Assembly (NCBI GenBank): GCA_938017825.1 | Contig: CALIJE010000062.1 | Coordinates: 1 to 64,000, forward strand | From: an uncultured Flavobacteriaceae bacterium | Lineage (GTDB): Bacteria > Bacteroidota > Bacteroidia > Flavobacteriales > Flavobacteriaceae | Direction of reading: 5' to 3' | DNA: 64,000 nt | Part shown: positions 40,021-49,623 of the stretch, piece by piece | Numbering within the stretch: position 1 is the first letter of the stretch | Layout of the letters: each line of letters starts with the position of its first letter | The notes under the pieces: model-generated | Told to the model about the DNA's origin: nothing | Seen by the model: only the letters and a program-made list of their open reading frames with translations | Database searches by the model: none | Program-made: the position numbers and the translations under genes

Positions 40021-40497
40021 TCAACTTTCGCTAAGCAAATCGATAAGTTCTGGCGCGCCTTGCATTTTTGCGTGATCTAAGGCCGTGTTGCCCCTTCGGT
40101 CTTTGACTGAAATATCCGCTTTATTTTCCAAAAGGAGTTTGGCAATCTCGATATGCTTAAAGGTAACAGCATATATTATGCTGGTACTGCCCATCGAGTT
40201 GGTTGCATTGACATTTGCGCCACGTTGGATCAATAGTTGTGCAGCCTCCAGGAATCCCTTAAAACAAACGCCCATTAAAGCTGTATTTCCCGAAGCGTCT
40301 TTTTCGTCTATTTCGGCACCATTATCCAAAAGTAGTATTGTTGTATCTATCTGGTTATAATAGGTCGCCAAAATCAAAGGTGTAGAACCACGTTGGTCTT
40401 TTGCATTGACCAAGTTTGGATTTTTGGCAAGCATTTCGCGCACGGCCTCATTGTTCCCGTTGCGAATATCATTGAAATAAGCGTCTGTATTTTCCAT
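40021..40497 (-). CDS. Ankyrin-repeat protein
   Basis: 158 residues from the ATG at 40497 (MENTDAYFNDIRNGNN); the frame extends to 40536 without a better start. About four ankyrin repeats fill the protein (AKDQRGSTPLILATYYN, EKDASGNTALMGVCFKGF, ATNSMGSTSIIYAVTFKHI, VKDRRGNTALDHAKMQG). No signal peptide, so cytosolic. It is divergent from katG, which recalls Pseudomonas aeruginosa, where an ankyrin protein (AnkB) is encoded with catalase KatB and supports its activity; whether that holds here is inference. Confidence 0.88.
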   Translation of the reverse strand: MENTDAYFNDIRNGNNEAVREMLAKNPNLVNAKDQRGSTPLILATYYNQIDTTILLLDNGAEIDEKDASGNTALMGVCFKGFLEAAQLLIQRGANVNATNSMGSTSIIYAVTFKHIEIAKLLLENKADISVKDRRGNTALDHAKMQGAPELIDLLSES

Positions 40498-40544
40498 CTG
40501 TTTAAAAGTATAAAAAAATGCTAGTTTCAACCTCATTAAAGGCC

Positions 40545-40634
40545 AAATTGTACACTATAGATATTATCAATATTGAAATAATACAAATTGAGATGTAAAC
40601 GAAAAAAGAAGGGAACATTTTGGTAAATTGTACA
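40545..40634. repeat. 10-base direct repeat in the katG/ankyrin intergenic region
   Basis: AAATTGTACA occurs at 40545-40554 and again at 40625-40634, each about 40-50 bases from the start of one of the two divergent genes. It may be a regulator site present once per promoter, or chance in AT-rich DNA. Confidence 0.4.
40567..40576. promoter_or_regulatory. Palindrome TCAATATTGA between katG and the ankyrin operon
   Basis: A perfect 10-base palindrome near the middle of the 174-base divergent region. It is a plausible operator; it does not match the OxyR consensus clearly and a PerR-type reading is only partial. Confidence 0.35.
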
Positions 40635-40671
40635 TTCATTCAACTTAAAGAATTAATCTAAAAAATATATC

Positions 40672-42879
40672 ATGGGAACAGGAGACGCTAATAAATGCCC
40701 TTATTTGGGGGGAACATTAAAACAAGCCGCTGGTGGTGGCACAACAAATTCGGATTGGTGGCCCAACCAGCTTCGATTGAATGTGCTTCGTCAAAATTCA
40801 GAATTGTCCAATCCTATGGAAGATGACTTTGACTATGCTAAGGAATTCAATTCTTTGGACTTAGCAGCGGTTAAAAAGGATATTGTCGATACCTTGACTA
40901 CATCACAAGATTGGTGGCCTGCAGATTATGGTCACTATGGTCCATTCATGATTCGTATGGCATGGCATAGTGCAGGGACCTATCGCATCGGTGATGGTCG
41001 TGGTGGAGCTAGCTCGGGTTCACAGCGTTTTGCGCCACTAAATAGCTGGCCAGACAACGGAAATCTAGATAAGGCCAGATTGCTTTTATGGCCAATAAAA
41101 AAGAAATACGGAAAGAAACTTTCTTGGGCAGATTTGATGATTCTTACAGGAAACTGTGCTTTAGAATCGATGGGCTTTAAGACATTCGGTTTCGCCGGAG
41201 GCCGAGAGGATATTTGGCAACCCGAAGAAGATATATACTGGGGTTCAGAATCGGAATGGATGGGCAATGAAGAACGTTTTTCAGATGGCGAATATGTTTT
41301 GGAAGCGAATCTTGGAGCGTCTCATATGGGACTTATTTATGTAAACCCAGAAGGACCCAATGGAAACTCCGATCCCTTAGGAACTGCAAAGTTGATGAAA
41401 GAAACTTTTGGTCGTATGGCCATGAACGATGAGGAAACAGTGGCGCTGACTATCGGAGGACACACGTTTGGCAAAGCACATGGAGCGGCGAATCCTGATG
41501 AATATGTAGGAGCAGAACCTGCAGGCGCAAGTATTGTAGAACAAAGTATGGGTTGGAAAAATTCTTTTGGAACAGGAGTATTGGATGACACCATTACCAG
41601 TGGTATCGAAGGAGCTTGGACACCGAACCCTACCCAATGGGATCATGACTATTTAAAGGTCTTACTCGACTATGAATGGGAACAGACCAAGAGCCCTGCC
41701 GGCGCCAATCAATGGCGGCCCACAGCAGCATCGGCGGCGGAACAAGCGCCCCGAGCCGGTGACGCTTCCCAAACGCAGCAATTAATGATGACCGATGCCG
41801 ATATGGCCCTTAAAGTAGATCCAGACTATCTCAAAATTTCACAAAAATTTCGTGAAAACCCGGCTGCCCTGGAAGATGCCTTTGCGCGCGCTTGGTTTAA
41901 GTTAACACACCGCGACATGGGTCCCAAATCGCGCTATTTAGGTCCTGAAGTTCCTGCTGAAGAATTAATTTGGCAAGATCCTGTACCAGCAGTTGACCAT
42001 GAGTTGATCAGTGATGCAGATGCCGCAGAATTGAAAAAACGTCTTTTGGCTTCAGGTTTGTCGATTTCTCAATTGGTTACCACGGCTTGGGCATCTGCCT
42101 CTACATATCGTGATTCTGATAAAAGAGGGGGCGCTAATGGTGCTCGTATACGATTAGAGCCTCAAAAAAGTTGGGAAGTAAATAACCCCGTAGAGCTTTC
42201 GAAAGTTCTGAACGTATTAGAAGGGATTCAGAAAGAATTCAACGCGCAATCCGGAAATACAAAAATATCTATGGCAGATCTTATTGTACTTGGAGGAAGT
42301 GCCGCAATTGAAGATGCTGCAAAAAACGCTGGTCACGATATTTCCGTACCATTTACAGCAGGTAGAACGGATGCTTCCCAGGAGCAAACCGACCCCTATT
42401 CTTTCGAAGCACTTGAACCCGCTGCCGATGGCTTTAGAAATTATAAGAACCCCGATTACAAGGCATCTGCAGAAGCCTTGCTGGTTGACCGTGCACAATT
42501 GATGAAGCTAACCGCTCCAGAAATGACGGTTCTGATCGGGGGCATGCGTGTACTTGACGCCAACTTTGATAAATCAAGACATGGTGTACTAACAAATCGC
42601 CGTGAAACTTTGACCAATGATTTCTTTGTGAATCTTCTAGATCTTGGTATAAAGTGGGAAGATACTTCCACAGATGAAACCGTGTTCGCCGGCAGAAGTC
42701 GGGTATCAGGTGATATTAAATGGACAGGAACCCGTGCAGATCTCATATTCGGCTCCAATACCGAGCTTAGGGCATATTGCGAGGTTTATGCCTGTGATGA
42801 TTCTGGACAAAAATTCGTTGATGACTTTGTTTCGGCATGGGTCAAAGTGATGAATCTTGATCGTTTTGATCTGGACTAA
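40672..42879 (+). CDS. katG: Catalase-peroxidase
   Basis: 735 residues, full length, with the two fused peroxidase-like halves. It destroys hydrogen peroxide in the cytosol with heme. The distal triad Arg95-Trp98-His99 is in [13 protein letters not shown]. The proximal His is in [14 protein letters not shown]. The Met-Tyr-Trp crosslink can form: Trp98, Tyr in [10 protein letters not shown], Met in FGRMAMND. The C-terminal half lacks heme ligands, as usual. No signal peptide. Divergent from the ankyrin-led operon, followed by a strong terminator. Confidence 0.97.
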   Translation: MGTGDANKCPYLGGTLKQAAGGGTTNSDWWPNQLRLNVLRQNSELSNPMEDDFDYAKEFNSLDLAAVKKDIVDTLTTSQDWWPADYGHYGPFMIRMAWHSAGTYRIGDGRGGASSGSQRFAPLNSWPDNGNLDKARLLLWPIKKKYGKKLSWADLMILTGNCALESMGFKTFGFAGGREDIWQPEEDIYWGSESEWMGNEERFSDGEYVLEANLGASHMGLIYVNPEGPNGNSDPLGTAKLMKETFGRMAMNDEETVALTIGGHTFGKAHGAANPDEYVGAEPAGASIVEQSMGWKNSFGTGVLDDTITSGIEGAWTPNPTQWDHDYLKVLLDYEWEQTKSPAGANQWRPTAASAAEQAPRAGDASQTQQLMMTDADMALKVDPDYLKISQKFRENPAALEDAFARAWFKLTHRDMGPKSRYLGPEVPAEELIWQDPVPAVDHELISDADAAELKKRLLASGLSISQLVTTAWASASTYRDSDKRGGANGARIRLEPQKSWEVNNPVELSKVLNVLEGIQKEFNAQSGNTKISMADLIVLGGSAAIEDAAKNAGHDISVPFTAGRTDASQEQTDPYSFEALEPAADGFRNYKNPDYKASAEALLVDRAQLMKLTAPEMTVLIGGMRVLDANFDKSRHGVLTNRRETLTNDFFVNLLDLGIKWEDTSTDETVFAGRSRVSGDIKWTGTRADLIFGSNTELRAYCEVYACDDSGQKFVDDFVSAWVKVMNLDRFDLD

Positions 42880-42907
42880 ATTTTGTAGGCACTCTAGTTT
42901 AGATATG

Positions 42908-42939
42908 AAAAGGTGGGTTGATGACGGCCCACCTTTTTA
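42908..42939 (+). terminator. Terminator of katG
   Basis: A 10-bp stem (42908-42917 with 42928-42937) with a 10-base loop followed by T's, ~30 bases after the katG stop. Confidence 0.85.
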
Positions 42940-43021
42940 AATTTTTAACATTTTAATGTCCATTTTAAGGCTACCTTGCTCGTCAGTACCTAAAGAGAAC
43001 CATTAATTAAAATTGTATATC

Positions 43022-43642
43022 ATGAAAAAAATTACGCTTATCATCATGGCCTTTGTTTTGACAAGTTTTACAATACTTAGTACGGGCATAACAGAGGAAG
43101 AACGAATAAAAACGGTAGATCATCTAGAACTTACACATAATGGTGTGATAAACACAGTTAGGGTGCTTAATGACGAACAACTAAATTTTAAGCCAACTCC
43201 AGAGACGTGGTCGATTGCAGAATGTATAGAGCATATCGCTATTTCAGAGAATATGATTGGAGGCATGCTTCAGGGTGCCTTGCAAGAACCTGCAAATGCT
43301 GCCATGAGAGATAGTGTAAATATGACCGACGAGCAGCTATTAACTATGATTTCAAATAGAAATCAAAAAGTCAAAACTAGCGAAGCTTTTGAACCCAGCG
43401 GCAAATTTGGCTCTCTTAAAGAAACCATTGAAGCCTTTACAGCCAAACGCACTGAACATATCGAATATGTAAAGACTACGAAAGACGATTTGCGAAACCA
43501 TTATGGCAAATTGCCATTTGCTACTATTGATGGTCTGCAGATCTTGCTTTTTATGAGCGGACATACCCAGCGTCATTTAAAACAAATAGATGAAGTCATA
43601 GCACACGCAGAATTTCCCAAGTCAGACATTGAACCAAAATAG
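43022..43642 (+). CDS. Secreted DinB-family (DinB_2) protein
   Basis: 206 residues from the ATG at 43022; a TTG at 43013 is less likely. A signal peptide (~1-22, LIIMAFVLTSFTILSTG) precedes a four-helix DinB domain with the family's three spaced histidines (LELTHNGVI, CIEHIAISENM, SGHTQRHLKQIDEV), a metal site. DinB/YfiT-type proteins are metal-dependent enzymes, some using thiol cofactors; the substrate here is unknown. Export of this fold to the periplasm is common in Bacteroidota. Confidence 0.87.
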   Translation: MKKITLIIMAFVLTSFTILSTGITEEERIKTVDHLELTHNGVINTVRVLNDEQLNFKPTPETWSIAECIEHIAISENMIGGMLQGALQEPANAAMRDSVNMTDEQLLTMISNRNQKVKTSEAFEPSGKFGSLKETIEAFTAKRTEHIEYVKTTKDDLRNHYGKLPFATIDGLQILLFMSGHTQRHLKQIDEVIAHAEFPKSDIEPK

Positions 43643-43662
43643 GTTCTTTATCTTACTCAACT

Positions 43663-43698
43663 AAAAACCACCCTCTTAAAAAACGAGGGTGGTTTTTT
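43663..43698. terminator. Bidirectional terminator between the DinB-family gene and the DUF5689 gene
   Basis: A ~13-bp stem (43663-43675 with 43685-43698) with A's before and T's after serves both convergent genes. The stop codon of the minus-strand gene lies inside the right arm. Confidence 0.87.
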
Positions 43699-45064
43699 AT
43701 ATATGACTCCCTGGTGTAAAGTCCTCAGGGGCATTTTGGGGTTCCTTGATCGTGCCGGCATCTCCTGTATCATTATAGACTTCCCATTCACTAAAAATGT
43801 ACAAAGGATAGCCTTGTGAGATGGTTGCCTTTCGTAATGCCCTCCCATCCTCAAATTCATGGTTGGTTCCGCTACCATCTTCTCCCACAATTCCAAACAC
43901 ATCTATAACCGCCCCAAACGGGTCGACCAATTGTATATTATCATCTCCGTTTGAATTGGCAGCACTATTACCCCCAGCCTCTAAATCGGGGGCTATCCCA
44001 TAAGTGCTTTCGAACACTGCGGCATTCGCTGCTATAACTATTGTACTATGGGGAGCAACACTCAATTCCGATAAATCAATGCTTGAACTTACCTCCGAAT
44101 TGGCATTGGTATAACGTCTAAGACTCCAGCCATTTAACGAAAGTGTCTCATTACCAGAATGATATAGTTCAATAAATCGCGCATCCAAATTGTTGTTGGG
44201 GTCTGCCAATTCTGAGATAAAAATATTGGGGGAACTAAATTCAACCACCAAATCAGCACAGCGCTCAGCGGCAAAATCAATATCGTCAGTTCTGCGGATA
44301 GTCAAAAAGTAATCTTCACCTTCCCTTAAAAGAATTCCTGTTATCGAACCTTTTCCTACCGGCAAAGAATCTGACTGAAAATCCGAATACCCACTTGTGC
44401 GTAAGACAAGTTCGCTGTCATCACAATTAATTAGAGTACGTTCGGTTTCTTCTTGGGCTACCGCATAAGATTTGCTTAGGTCACTTTCTAGAAATTCCAT
44501 TTCCGCAAACTGAACCAATGTGTTCGTATGTCCTTCGTTTATATTTTCTAAGGTCATCAAGGCAGGTTTCAGAACAAGCTGTTCTTCACATGAGATATAA
44601 AGATGCTTGTCAATTACAGAAGCGGGAAGCCGTCCTACGGATTTATTTCCAAATGAAGTGAATACACTTCCAATTTTATAAACGTTCTTGCTTTGTCCAA
44701 AATATAGGCCTTTAAGTTTGATCATCACCTTAGTTCCCGTAGGATAGAACAAATGTGAATCCCTCATCTCTATTTCTATTTGAAATCCTTCGGTTGGATT
44801 ACTTGGGGAATCTTGAATATGAAGTACATTGAAAAAATTACCAGCTTCATCGGAGGAAACAACATAACCTTCGATAATCAAATCTTCTCGAATTTGAATT
44901 GTTTCCCCTTTGTAGAGTTCTTTGAGCTGCGTATAGCTGCTATTTGCTACCATTTTGTTTGCACATGCATTAGCAGGGCGATCAAAGTTCTTGTCCTTTA
45001 CACATGCAGCCAGGTTCAACAGCAAAAGTACTGCAGTAATTTTTAGAATGACCTTTTTATTCAT
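43697..45064 (-). CDS. DUF5689 / lamin-tail-domain lipoprotein
   Basis: 455 residues. Lipoprotein signal with lipid at Cys21 (LNLAAC). Residues ~40-270 form a DUF5689 region, which has OB-fold-like stretches (IIEGYVVSSDEAGNFFNVLH, TKVMIKLKGLYFGQ). Residues ~278-445 are a lamin-tail domain (IFISELADPNNNLDARFIEL, LSLNGWSLRRYT, DDNIQLVDPFGAVID) ending in FTPGSHI, the ending usual in extracellular nucleases. It lies 14 bases downstream of the TonB receptor and likely works with it as a surface partner. Confidence 0.85.
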   Translation of the reverse strand: MNKKVILKITAVLLLLNLAACVKDKNFDRPANACANKMVANSSYTQLKELYKGETIQIREDLIIEGYVVSSDEAGNFFNVLHIQDSPSNPTEGFQIEIEMRDSHLFYPTGTKVMIKLKGLYFGQSKNVYKIGSVFTSFGNKSVGRLPASVIDKHLYISCEEQLVLKPALMTLENINEGHTNTLVQFAEMEFLESDLSKSYAVAQEETERTLINCDDSELVLRTSGYSDFQSDSLPVGKGSITGILLREGEDYFLTIRRTDDIDFAAERCADLVVEFSSPNIFISELADPNNNLDARFIELYHSGNETLSLNGWSLRRYTNANSEVSSSIDLSELSVAPHSTIVIAANAAVFESTYGIAPDLEAGGNSAANSNGDDNIQLVDPFGAVIDVFGIVGEDGSGTNHEFEDGRALRKATISQGYPLYIFSEWEVYNDTGDAGTIKEPQNAPEDFTPGSHI

Positions 45065-45078
45065 TTTGCGTATTTAAC

Positions 45079-47814
45079 TTAAAAGCTATATGCCATGTTC
45101 AAAAAAAACGTCCGCCCGTAACCATACCAATATTTTGGCGCGAAAGACGGGTTGCCGCTAAGAACATCTTGTTGCATCTGGCCAAAATTTCCATTTCTAC
45201 TTTGTTCATATCCCCCTGTTCTAAATACCGTATCAAAGACATTGTTCACACTGGCAAAAACACTGATGTACTTTCCGTTTTTTAGCCAAGATTTTCCGCC
45301 TACCACATTCAATAGGTAAATGTCATCTAAGGGTCTTTGTGCTAAAAGATTGCCGACATTCTCTGGTGACGCGTTCGGAAACTGTTGGCCCGTTTCAGGA
45401 TCTAGGTAAAAACTTGAGGTCCTGGTAATTGACGATATATTGGCGTAATTGTTCGCCAAGAAATTCAACTTGGTACTTATCCACCAGTATTTAGGGTCCC
45501 GATAGTCAAACCCCAAAGAAAAAGCTTGCTGAGGACCTTGAGCTAATCTATAATCTTTTAGTGCGGCGGTGCCTAAATCGATATGTCCTTCAAGATTGAT
45601 GAGGTCTTCTTCCTCCCCTGCAGTGTCAAAATTTATAGAAACATTTGGGTTACTGGCAAAGACATGTTTTCCAATGGCCGCAACGGCGCTCAATTTTACA
45701 GCAGAGGATACTTGATACTCCAGTCCAAATTCCAATCCCATATGCAGTTTATCCAAATCGGTCAGCACCTCTTGTACAAAGTCGGACCCAATGCCAGAAT
45801 CAGCAAAGAAATAGTTGATGTCGGTCGTATTTTGAAATCGTGTATAATACCCAGTTAGTCGCCCAGTTAGTTTAGGCAAACGTAAAAAGTAATTCAAGTC
45901 AATGGTAGATACATTTTCGCTTTGTAGTTGGGGCACCGTTAAATTATTTTCTCTAGGGTTTACAAATGCATTTTGCAAAACGGGCGGGTTGCTTGCATAT
46001 ATACCTTGCATCTTTATCCAGTGTCGTCCTGTCACCTTAAAGGTAAGGCCTCCCTTTAAGCCATAATTGGAAAATTCAAGGGCTTCACTTTCTCCGGCCG
46101 AACTCAAAGGGAAGCGTTCATTTTCAAAAAAACCGTTGCGGAGGTAGTAGGTTGAAGATAATTGTCCTGCCGCAACGGCATCCCATTTGTTTCGGGAATA
46201 TTTTAGCTGCCCGAATGCTTTCCACTCAGTAACCTCTAATGCATAATTGTAGTTAAAAATGTCTCCTTCCTTTTTATTGGTATCCCCGTTAAGGTCATTG
46301 ATCGTATTGGTAAAGGGGTCAACATCCGTATGATAGTCAGCACCAAGTAGATCACCGACTTCCGCAAAGTTTTCAGAGTGGAGGCTATGATAGGACAAGC
46401 CAAAATCTACCTTGAGCTTCTGATTCACAGACCAGTTAGCTACCGAATTAAATCTAAGCTGTTGGTCTTGTACCACATCATCATACAAAAGATACACTGC
46501 CCGGTCTCTAGAATTAGCCCTGTAAAGGTTCGGCCAATTGAGTTGAGGGTTTCTCAAAAACCCCTCTTTGGCGGTATTCGCCCCGATGAAATTTGCCCCT
46601 ATCGGACTGTTCACATAGAAGCTGGGCAAGTAGCGATAATAGGTCGGGTCAGGATTTGGAGCATTGTAGTAGCCAAGACGACTTCTAGAATGGCTACCAA
46701 ATTGATAGGCTATTCCCGTATTCAGATTCAATTTTTTAGAGCTATGGTAATGATTGAATAGTATGATCGGTTCGGCCACCGTTCGCTCCCTTGAGTTTCG
46801 AATCTTATCGTTTTGCACTCCCCAATACGGATTATACTGTTTACCGGCAAGCTCAAATACCTCCTCGGTTATCGCCGAGGATCGACCCCTGCGATTTTTT
46901 GCGAAAATTCCGGTAACACCTATGACATTCTTTTCGTTGAACCGATATTCAATAGCACCAAAAACAGAAAAGGCATCATACAAAGTCCCATCGATGTAAC
47001 CTTGTCTCGCCCATCGCCTTGAACCTGAAATCGAATAGGCCCATTTGTTTTTTCTGATAGGCGAGGTATAGGTAGCCATCACCCTGCCCGCATAGGTTCG
47101 ATTAGCGGCTGAAGTTGAAAAACGTACCCCGGGTCGAAGGCCGGAGGGTCGGGTATCGATATTAGTGTTTCCCAATATTCCGCCAAAGGTAAAATCTGAA
47201 GCCGCTACACCATTTGAGTATTGTTGGTTACGCATTACGTCATTAAGTCCGCCCCAATTATTCCATTGTGGCCTCCCATCAAATGCTTTGTTCATGACAA
47301 TCCCATTGAGCATTACCTGTCCGTATTGCGAATCATAACCACGTACGCGAAAAAAGGCCTGCCCAAAATCGAAAGCCGCCCGATTCAAAAAGACATCTCG
47401 GGTTGCCTGCAATAGGCCGAGCGAATTTGTACTGAGTTGATCATCCAATAGTTCTGATTCTGTTAGGCTAACAAGATTATCGGTATTCTCCATTGCGATG
47501 TCCTCTTCTAGATACACGGTGCCCAGATTCAACTCCGTATCTTCAATATGGATTGGGATTCGTTTTGCAATATAATCGATGGCAGAAGCTATTAGAATAT
47601 ACTCTCCTGCTTTGGGAATCGCCAATTGAAATGTGCCATCAAAATTCAGGGTTGTTGTCATAGTGGAGTTCTCGATTCGCACTTCACCGAGCCTAAGTGC
47701 CTTTTTCGATCGTGCACTTAACAATTTTCCCTTTACAATAGGTTCAGGTTCTTGCTGTGCAATGCTTTCATTGCCAGCAAAAAGGATTATCCAAATAAGA
47801 AACATTAGTCGCAT
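45079..47814 (-). CDS. TonB-dependent receptor with carboxypeptidase-regulatory-like domain, paired with the DUF5689 lipoprotein
   Basis: 911 residues. Signal peptide ~1-20 (GNESIAQ). A carboxypeptidase-regulatory-like domain at ~25-105 (EPIVKGKLLSARSKKALRLG; MTTTLNFDGTFQLAIP) is followed by an unusual plug with RVRGYDSQYGQVMLNGIVMN and WNNWGGLNDVMRNQQYSNGV, and a barrel rich in Tyr/Asn ending FFLNMAYSF. It forms an operon with the lipoprotein and is divergent from a secreted nuclease-like enzyme. I infer that the ligand is a product of that enzyme. Confidence 0.87.
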   Translation of the reverse strand: MRLMFLIWIILFAGNESIAQQEPEPIVKGKLLSARSKKALRLGEVRIENSTMTTTLNFDGTFQLAIPKAGEYILIASAIDYIAKRIPIHIEDTELNLGTVYLEEDIAMENTDNLVSLTESELLDDQLSTNSLGLLQATRDVFLNRAAFDFGQAFFRVRGYDSQYGQVMLNGIVMNKAFDGRPQWNNWGGLNDVMRNQQYSNGVAASDFTFGGILGNTNIDTRPSGLRPGVRFSTSAANRTYAGRVMATYTSPIRKNKWAYSISGSRRWARQGYIDGTLYDAFSVFGAIEYRFNEKNVIGVTGIFAKNRRGRSSAITEEVFELAGKQYNPYWGVQNDKIRNSRERTVAEPIILFNHYHSSKKLNLNTGIAYQFGSHSRSRLGYYNAPNPDPTYYRYLPSFYVNSPIGANFIGANTAKEGFLRNPQLNWPNLYRANSRDRAVYLLYDDVVQDQQLRFNSVANWSVNQKLKVDFGLSYHSLHSENFAEVGDLLGADYHTDVDPFTNTINDLNGDTNKKEGDIFNYNYALEVTEWKAFGQLKYSRNKWDAVAAGQLSSTYYLRNGFFENERFPLSSAGESEALEFSNYGLKGGLTFKVTGRHWIKMQGIYASNPPVLQNAFVNPRENNLTVPQLQSENVSTIDLNYFLRLPKLTGRLTGYYTRFQNTTDINYFFADSGIGSDFVQEVLTDLDKLHMGLEFGLEYQVSSAVKLSAVAAIGKHVFASNPNVSINFDTAGEEEDLINLEGHIDLGTAALKDYRLAQGPQQAFSLGFDYRDPKYWWISTKLNFLANNYANISSITRTSSFYLDPETGQQFPNASPENVGNLLAQRPLDDIYLLNVVGGKSWLKNGKYISVFASVNNVFDTVFRTGGYEQSRNGNFGQMQQDVLSGNPSFAPKYWYGYGRTFFLNMAYSF

Positions 47815-47879
47815 CGAATACGTATTGATATTTTCAAAGTTTGATTAGGTGTTGCATATTGTCAAATGTATACGCCTAT

Positions 47880-47898
47880 GCTGCAGTATACTTGCAGC
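47880..47898. promoter_or_regulatory. Inverted repeat between the TonB receptor and the nuclease gene
   Basis: GCTGCA and TGCAGC (47880-47885 and 47893-47898) flank the self-complementary GTATAC; a second GTATAC lies at 47868-47873. It sits in the 138-base divergent region and could be an operator controlling both directions. An AAGGAGG at 47929-47935 is 17 bases before the ATG, too far for a normal ribosome site. Confidence 0.4.
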
Positions 47899-47952
47899 GT
47901 GTTTCTATATCTTTCCAATGCCCTTCATAAGGAGGTATAAATCTAGATTGGC

Positions 47953-49020
47953 ATGAATCATAAGTCTTTATTTCTAATTTTGGCCGTCATCTGCACTTGG
48001 GTTCTAACTGGACAATCCCAATACCAAATCAGGACCGTAGCTTTCTACAATGTTGAGAATTTGTTCGATACCTTGAACGACACCCTCACTTATGATGATG
48101 ATAGAACGGCAGAAGGAAAAGACCGATGGACACCCGAACGTTATGAACTCAAATTGAAGCACATCGTCAAAGTACTATCAGATATCGGTGCGGATCTGGT
48201 TGGAACTTCCCCAGATATTATTGGCTTATGCGAAGTTGAAAACCGCAGTGTAATCGAAGATCTTGTACAATTACTATCTCTAGAACAAAAAGATTATGGC
48301 ATCGTACATTTCGATTCCCCTGACGAACGAGGTATCGATGTAGCATTGCTATACAAGAAGGCCGCTTTTTTCCCAACCTCATTTGCGAGTCATCGATTAG
48401 TTTTACACGATGATAATACATATCGAGACTATACACGAGACCAATTGGTGGTTGGAGGAATGCTCGATGATGAACAATTTTATTTTACCGTAAATCACTG
48501 GCCATCACGCAGCGGTGGTGAAGCGCGCAGCAAACCTAACCGGTTAGCGGCCGCAAGGCTAAACAAACAGATTATTGACTCTATCTTAGAAATAGATTTC
48601 TCAGCAAAAATAATTAGTATGGGCGATCTGAACGACGACCCTTTGGATGATAGTCTAAAGAAAATTTTGAAGACCGAGGGAGAACGCGAAAAAATACGAG
48701 ATGGCAGTTTGTTCAATCCTATGGAAAAAATATATAAGAAGGGAATAGGGTCTTTGGCATATCGAGACAAATGGAATCTATTTGACCAATTCGTTCTTAC
48801 CCCTAAGCTTTTACATGCACCAAAAGATCAATATCGCTTTTGGAAAGCCGGGGTCTTTAACCCTTCCTATTTGGTGTCAAAAAAAGGTCGGTACAAGGGC
48901 TATCCTTTTAGAACGTATGCAGGAGGTAATTATGCTGGTGGGTATAGTGACCATTTTCCCGTATTTCTATATCTGATTAGACCATTAACCAGATTTGAAG
49001 GAGAGAAAGAAAAGGAGTAA
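47953..49020 (+). CDS. Secreted endonuclease/exonuclease/phosphatase-family enzyme
   Basis: 355 residues with signal peptide ~1-22 (LAVICTWVLTGQSQ). The EEP fold is clear: TVAFYNVENLFDTLND, GLCEVENRSV (metal-binding Glu), FTVNHWPSRSGGEARSK (His and Asn), IISMGDLNDDP, and YSDHFPVFLYL (catalytic Asp-His). The wording NHWPSRSGG is typical of extracellular nuclease-type EEP proteins. It likely hydrolyses phosphodiesters outside the inner membrane. It is divergent from a TonB receptor/DUF5689 pair and ends 2 bases before a convergent gene. Confidence 0.9.
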   Translation: MNHKSLFLILAVICTWVLTGQSQYQIRTVAFYNVENLFDTLNDTLTYDDDRTAEGKDRWTPERYELKLKHIVKVLSDIGADLVGTSPDIIGLCEVENRSVIEDLVQLLSLEQKDYGIVHFDSPDERGIDVALLYKKAAFFPTSFASHRLVLHDDNTYRDYTRDQLVVGGMLDDEQFYFTVNHWPSRSGGEARSKPNRLAAARLNKQIIDSILEIDFSAKIISMGDLNDDPLDDSLKKILKTEGEREKIRDGSLFNPMEKIYKKGIGSLAYRDKWNLFDQFVLTPKLLHAPKDQYRFWKAGVFNPSYLVSKKGRYKGYPFRTYAGGNYAGGYSDHFPVFLYLIRPLTRFEGEKEKE

Positions 49021-49022
49021 GG

Positions 49023-49613
49023 CTATAGCTCTGTCAGTTGAAGATTTCGCCAATTTACCTTAATCCCCCCACCATCATGTATCTGAAGAGCGATACCGCC
49101 TTCACCAGCACCAATTTTTTCATCCGTTAAGCTGATCATCTCTGTACCATTCAGCCAAGAGGTAATTGTATCACCAACAACGCGAATTTTCATCTGATTC
49201 CATTCGCCCATTTTTAGAGCCTTATCTTTTTCGGGATCAGGTTTTATTAGCCAGCCACGGCCATAAGATTCATAAACTCCACCCGTATTTTTTCCTGGAG
49301 GGGCAACTTCTACTTGCCACCCGCTTACTTTTGTTCCTTCAACGGTAGATCGAATAAAGACTCCACTATTGCCATTGGCCTCTTGTTTAAATTCTAGCGT
49401 AAGTTCAAAATCTTTATAATGGGCATCGGTACCTAAATAACCATACTCGTTGTCCGGGCCGCTTTCACAAACGAGCACACCTTCTTCAACATACCAAAGT
49501 TCGGTCCCATAGACGGTCCAGCCATCTAGATTTTCTCCATTGAACAAGGATTTTTCTTGAGCTAAGAGAAGTCCTGAAAATAGAATTGCAAATGTTAGGA
49601 ATGTAGTTTTCAT
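49023..49613 (-). CDS. DUF1080 / 3-keto-disaccharide hydrolase-domain protein, secreted
   Basis: 196 residues. Signal peptide 1-18 (LFSGLLLAQ). The rest is one concanavalin-like DUF1080 domain: LFNGENLDGWTVYGTELWYV, DFELTLEFKQEANGNSGVFI, GEWNQMKIRVVGDTITSWLN and GGIALQIHDGGGIKVNWRNL. Some family members hydrolyse 3-keto-glycosides formed by oxidoreductases; others bind sugars. Likely periplasmic. No sugar oxidoreductase is next to it, so the substrate is open. Confidence 0.9.
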   Translation of the reverse strand: MKTTFLTFAILFSGLLLAQEKSLFNGENLDGWTVYGTELWYVEEGVLVCESGPDNEYGYLGTDAHYKDFELTLEFKQEANGNSGVFIRSTVEGTKVSGWQVEVAPPGKNTGGVYESYGRGWLIKPDPEKDKALKMGEWNQMKIRVVGDTITSWLNGTEMISLTDEKIGAGEGGIALQIHDGGGIKVNWRNLQLTEL

Positions 49614-49623
49614 TTGATTGTTT

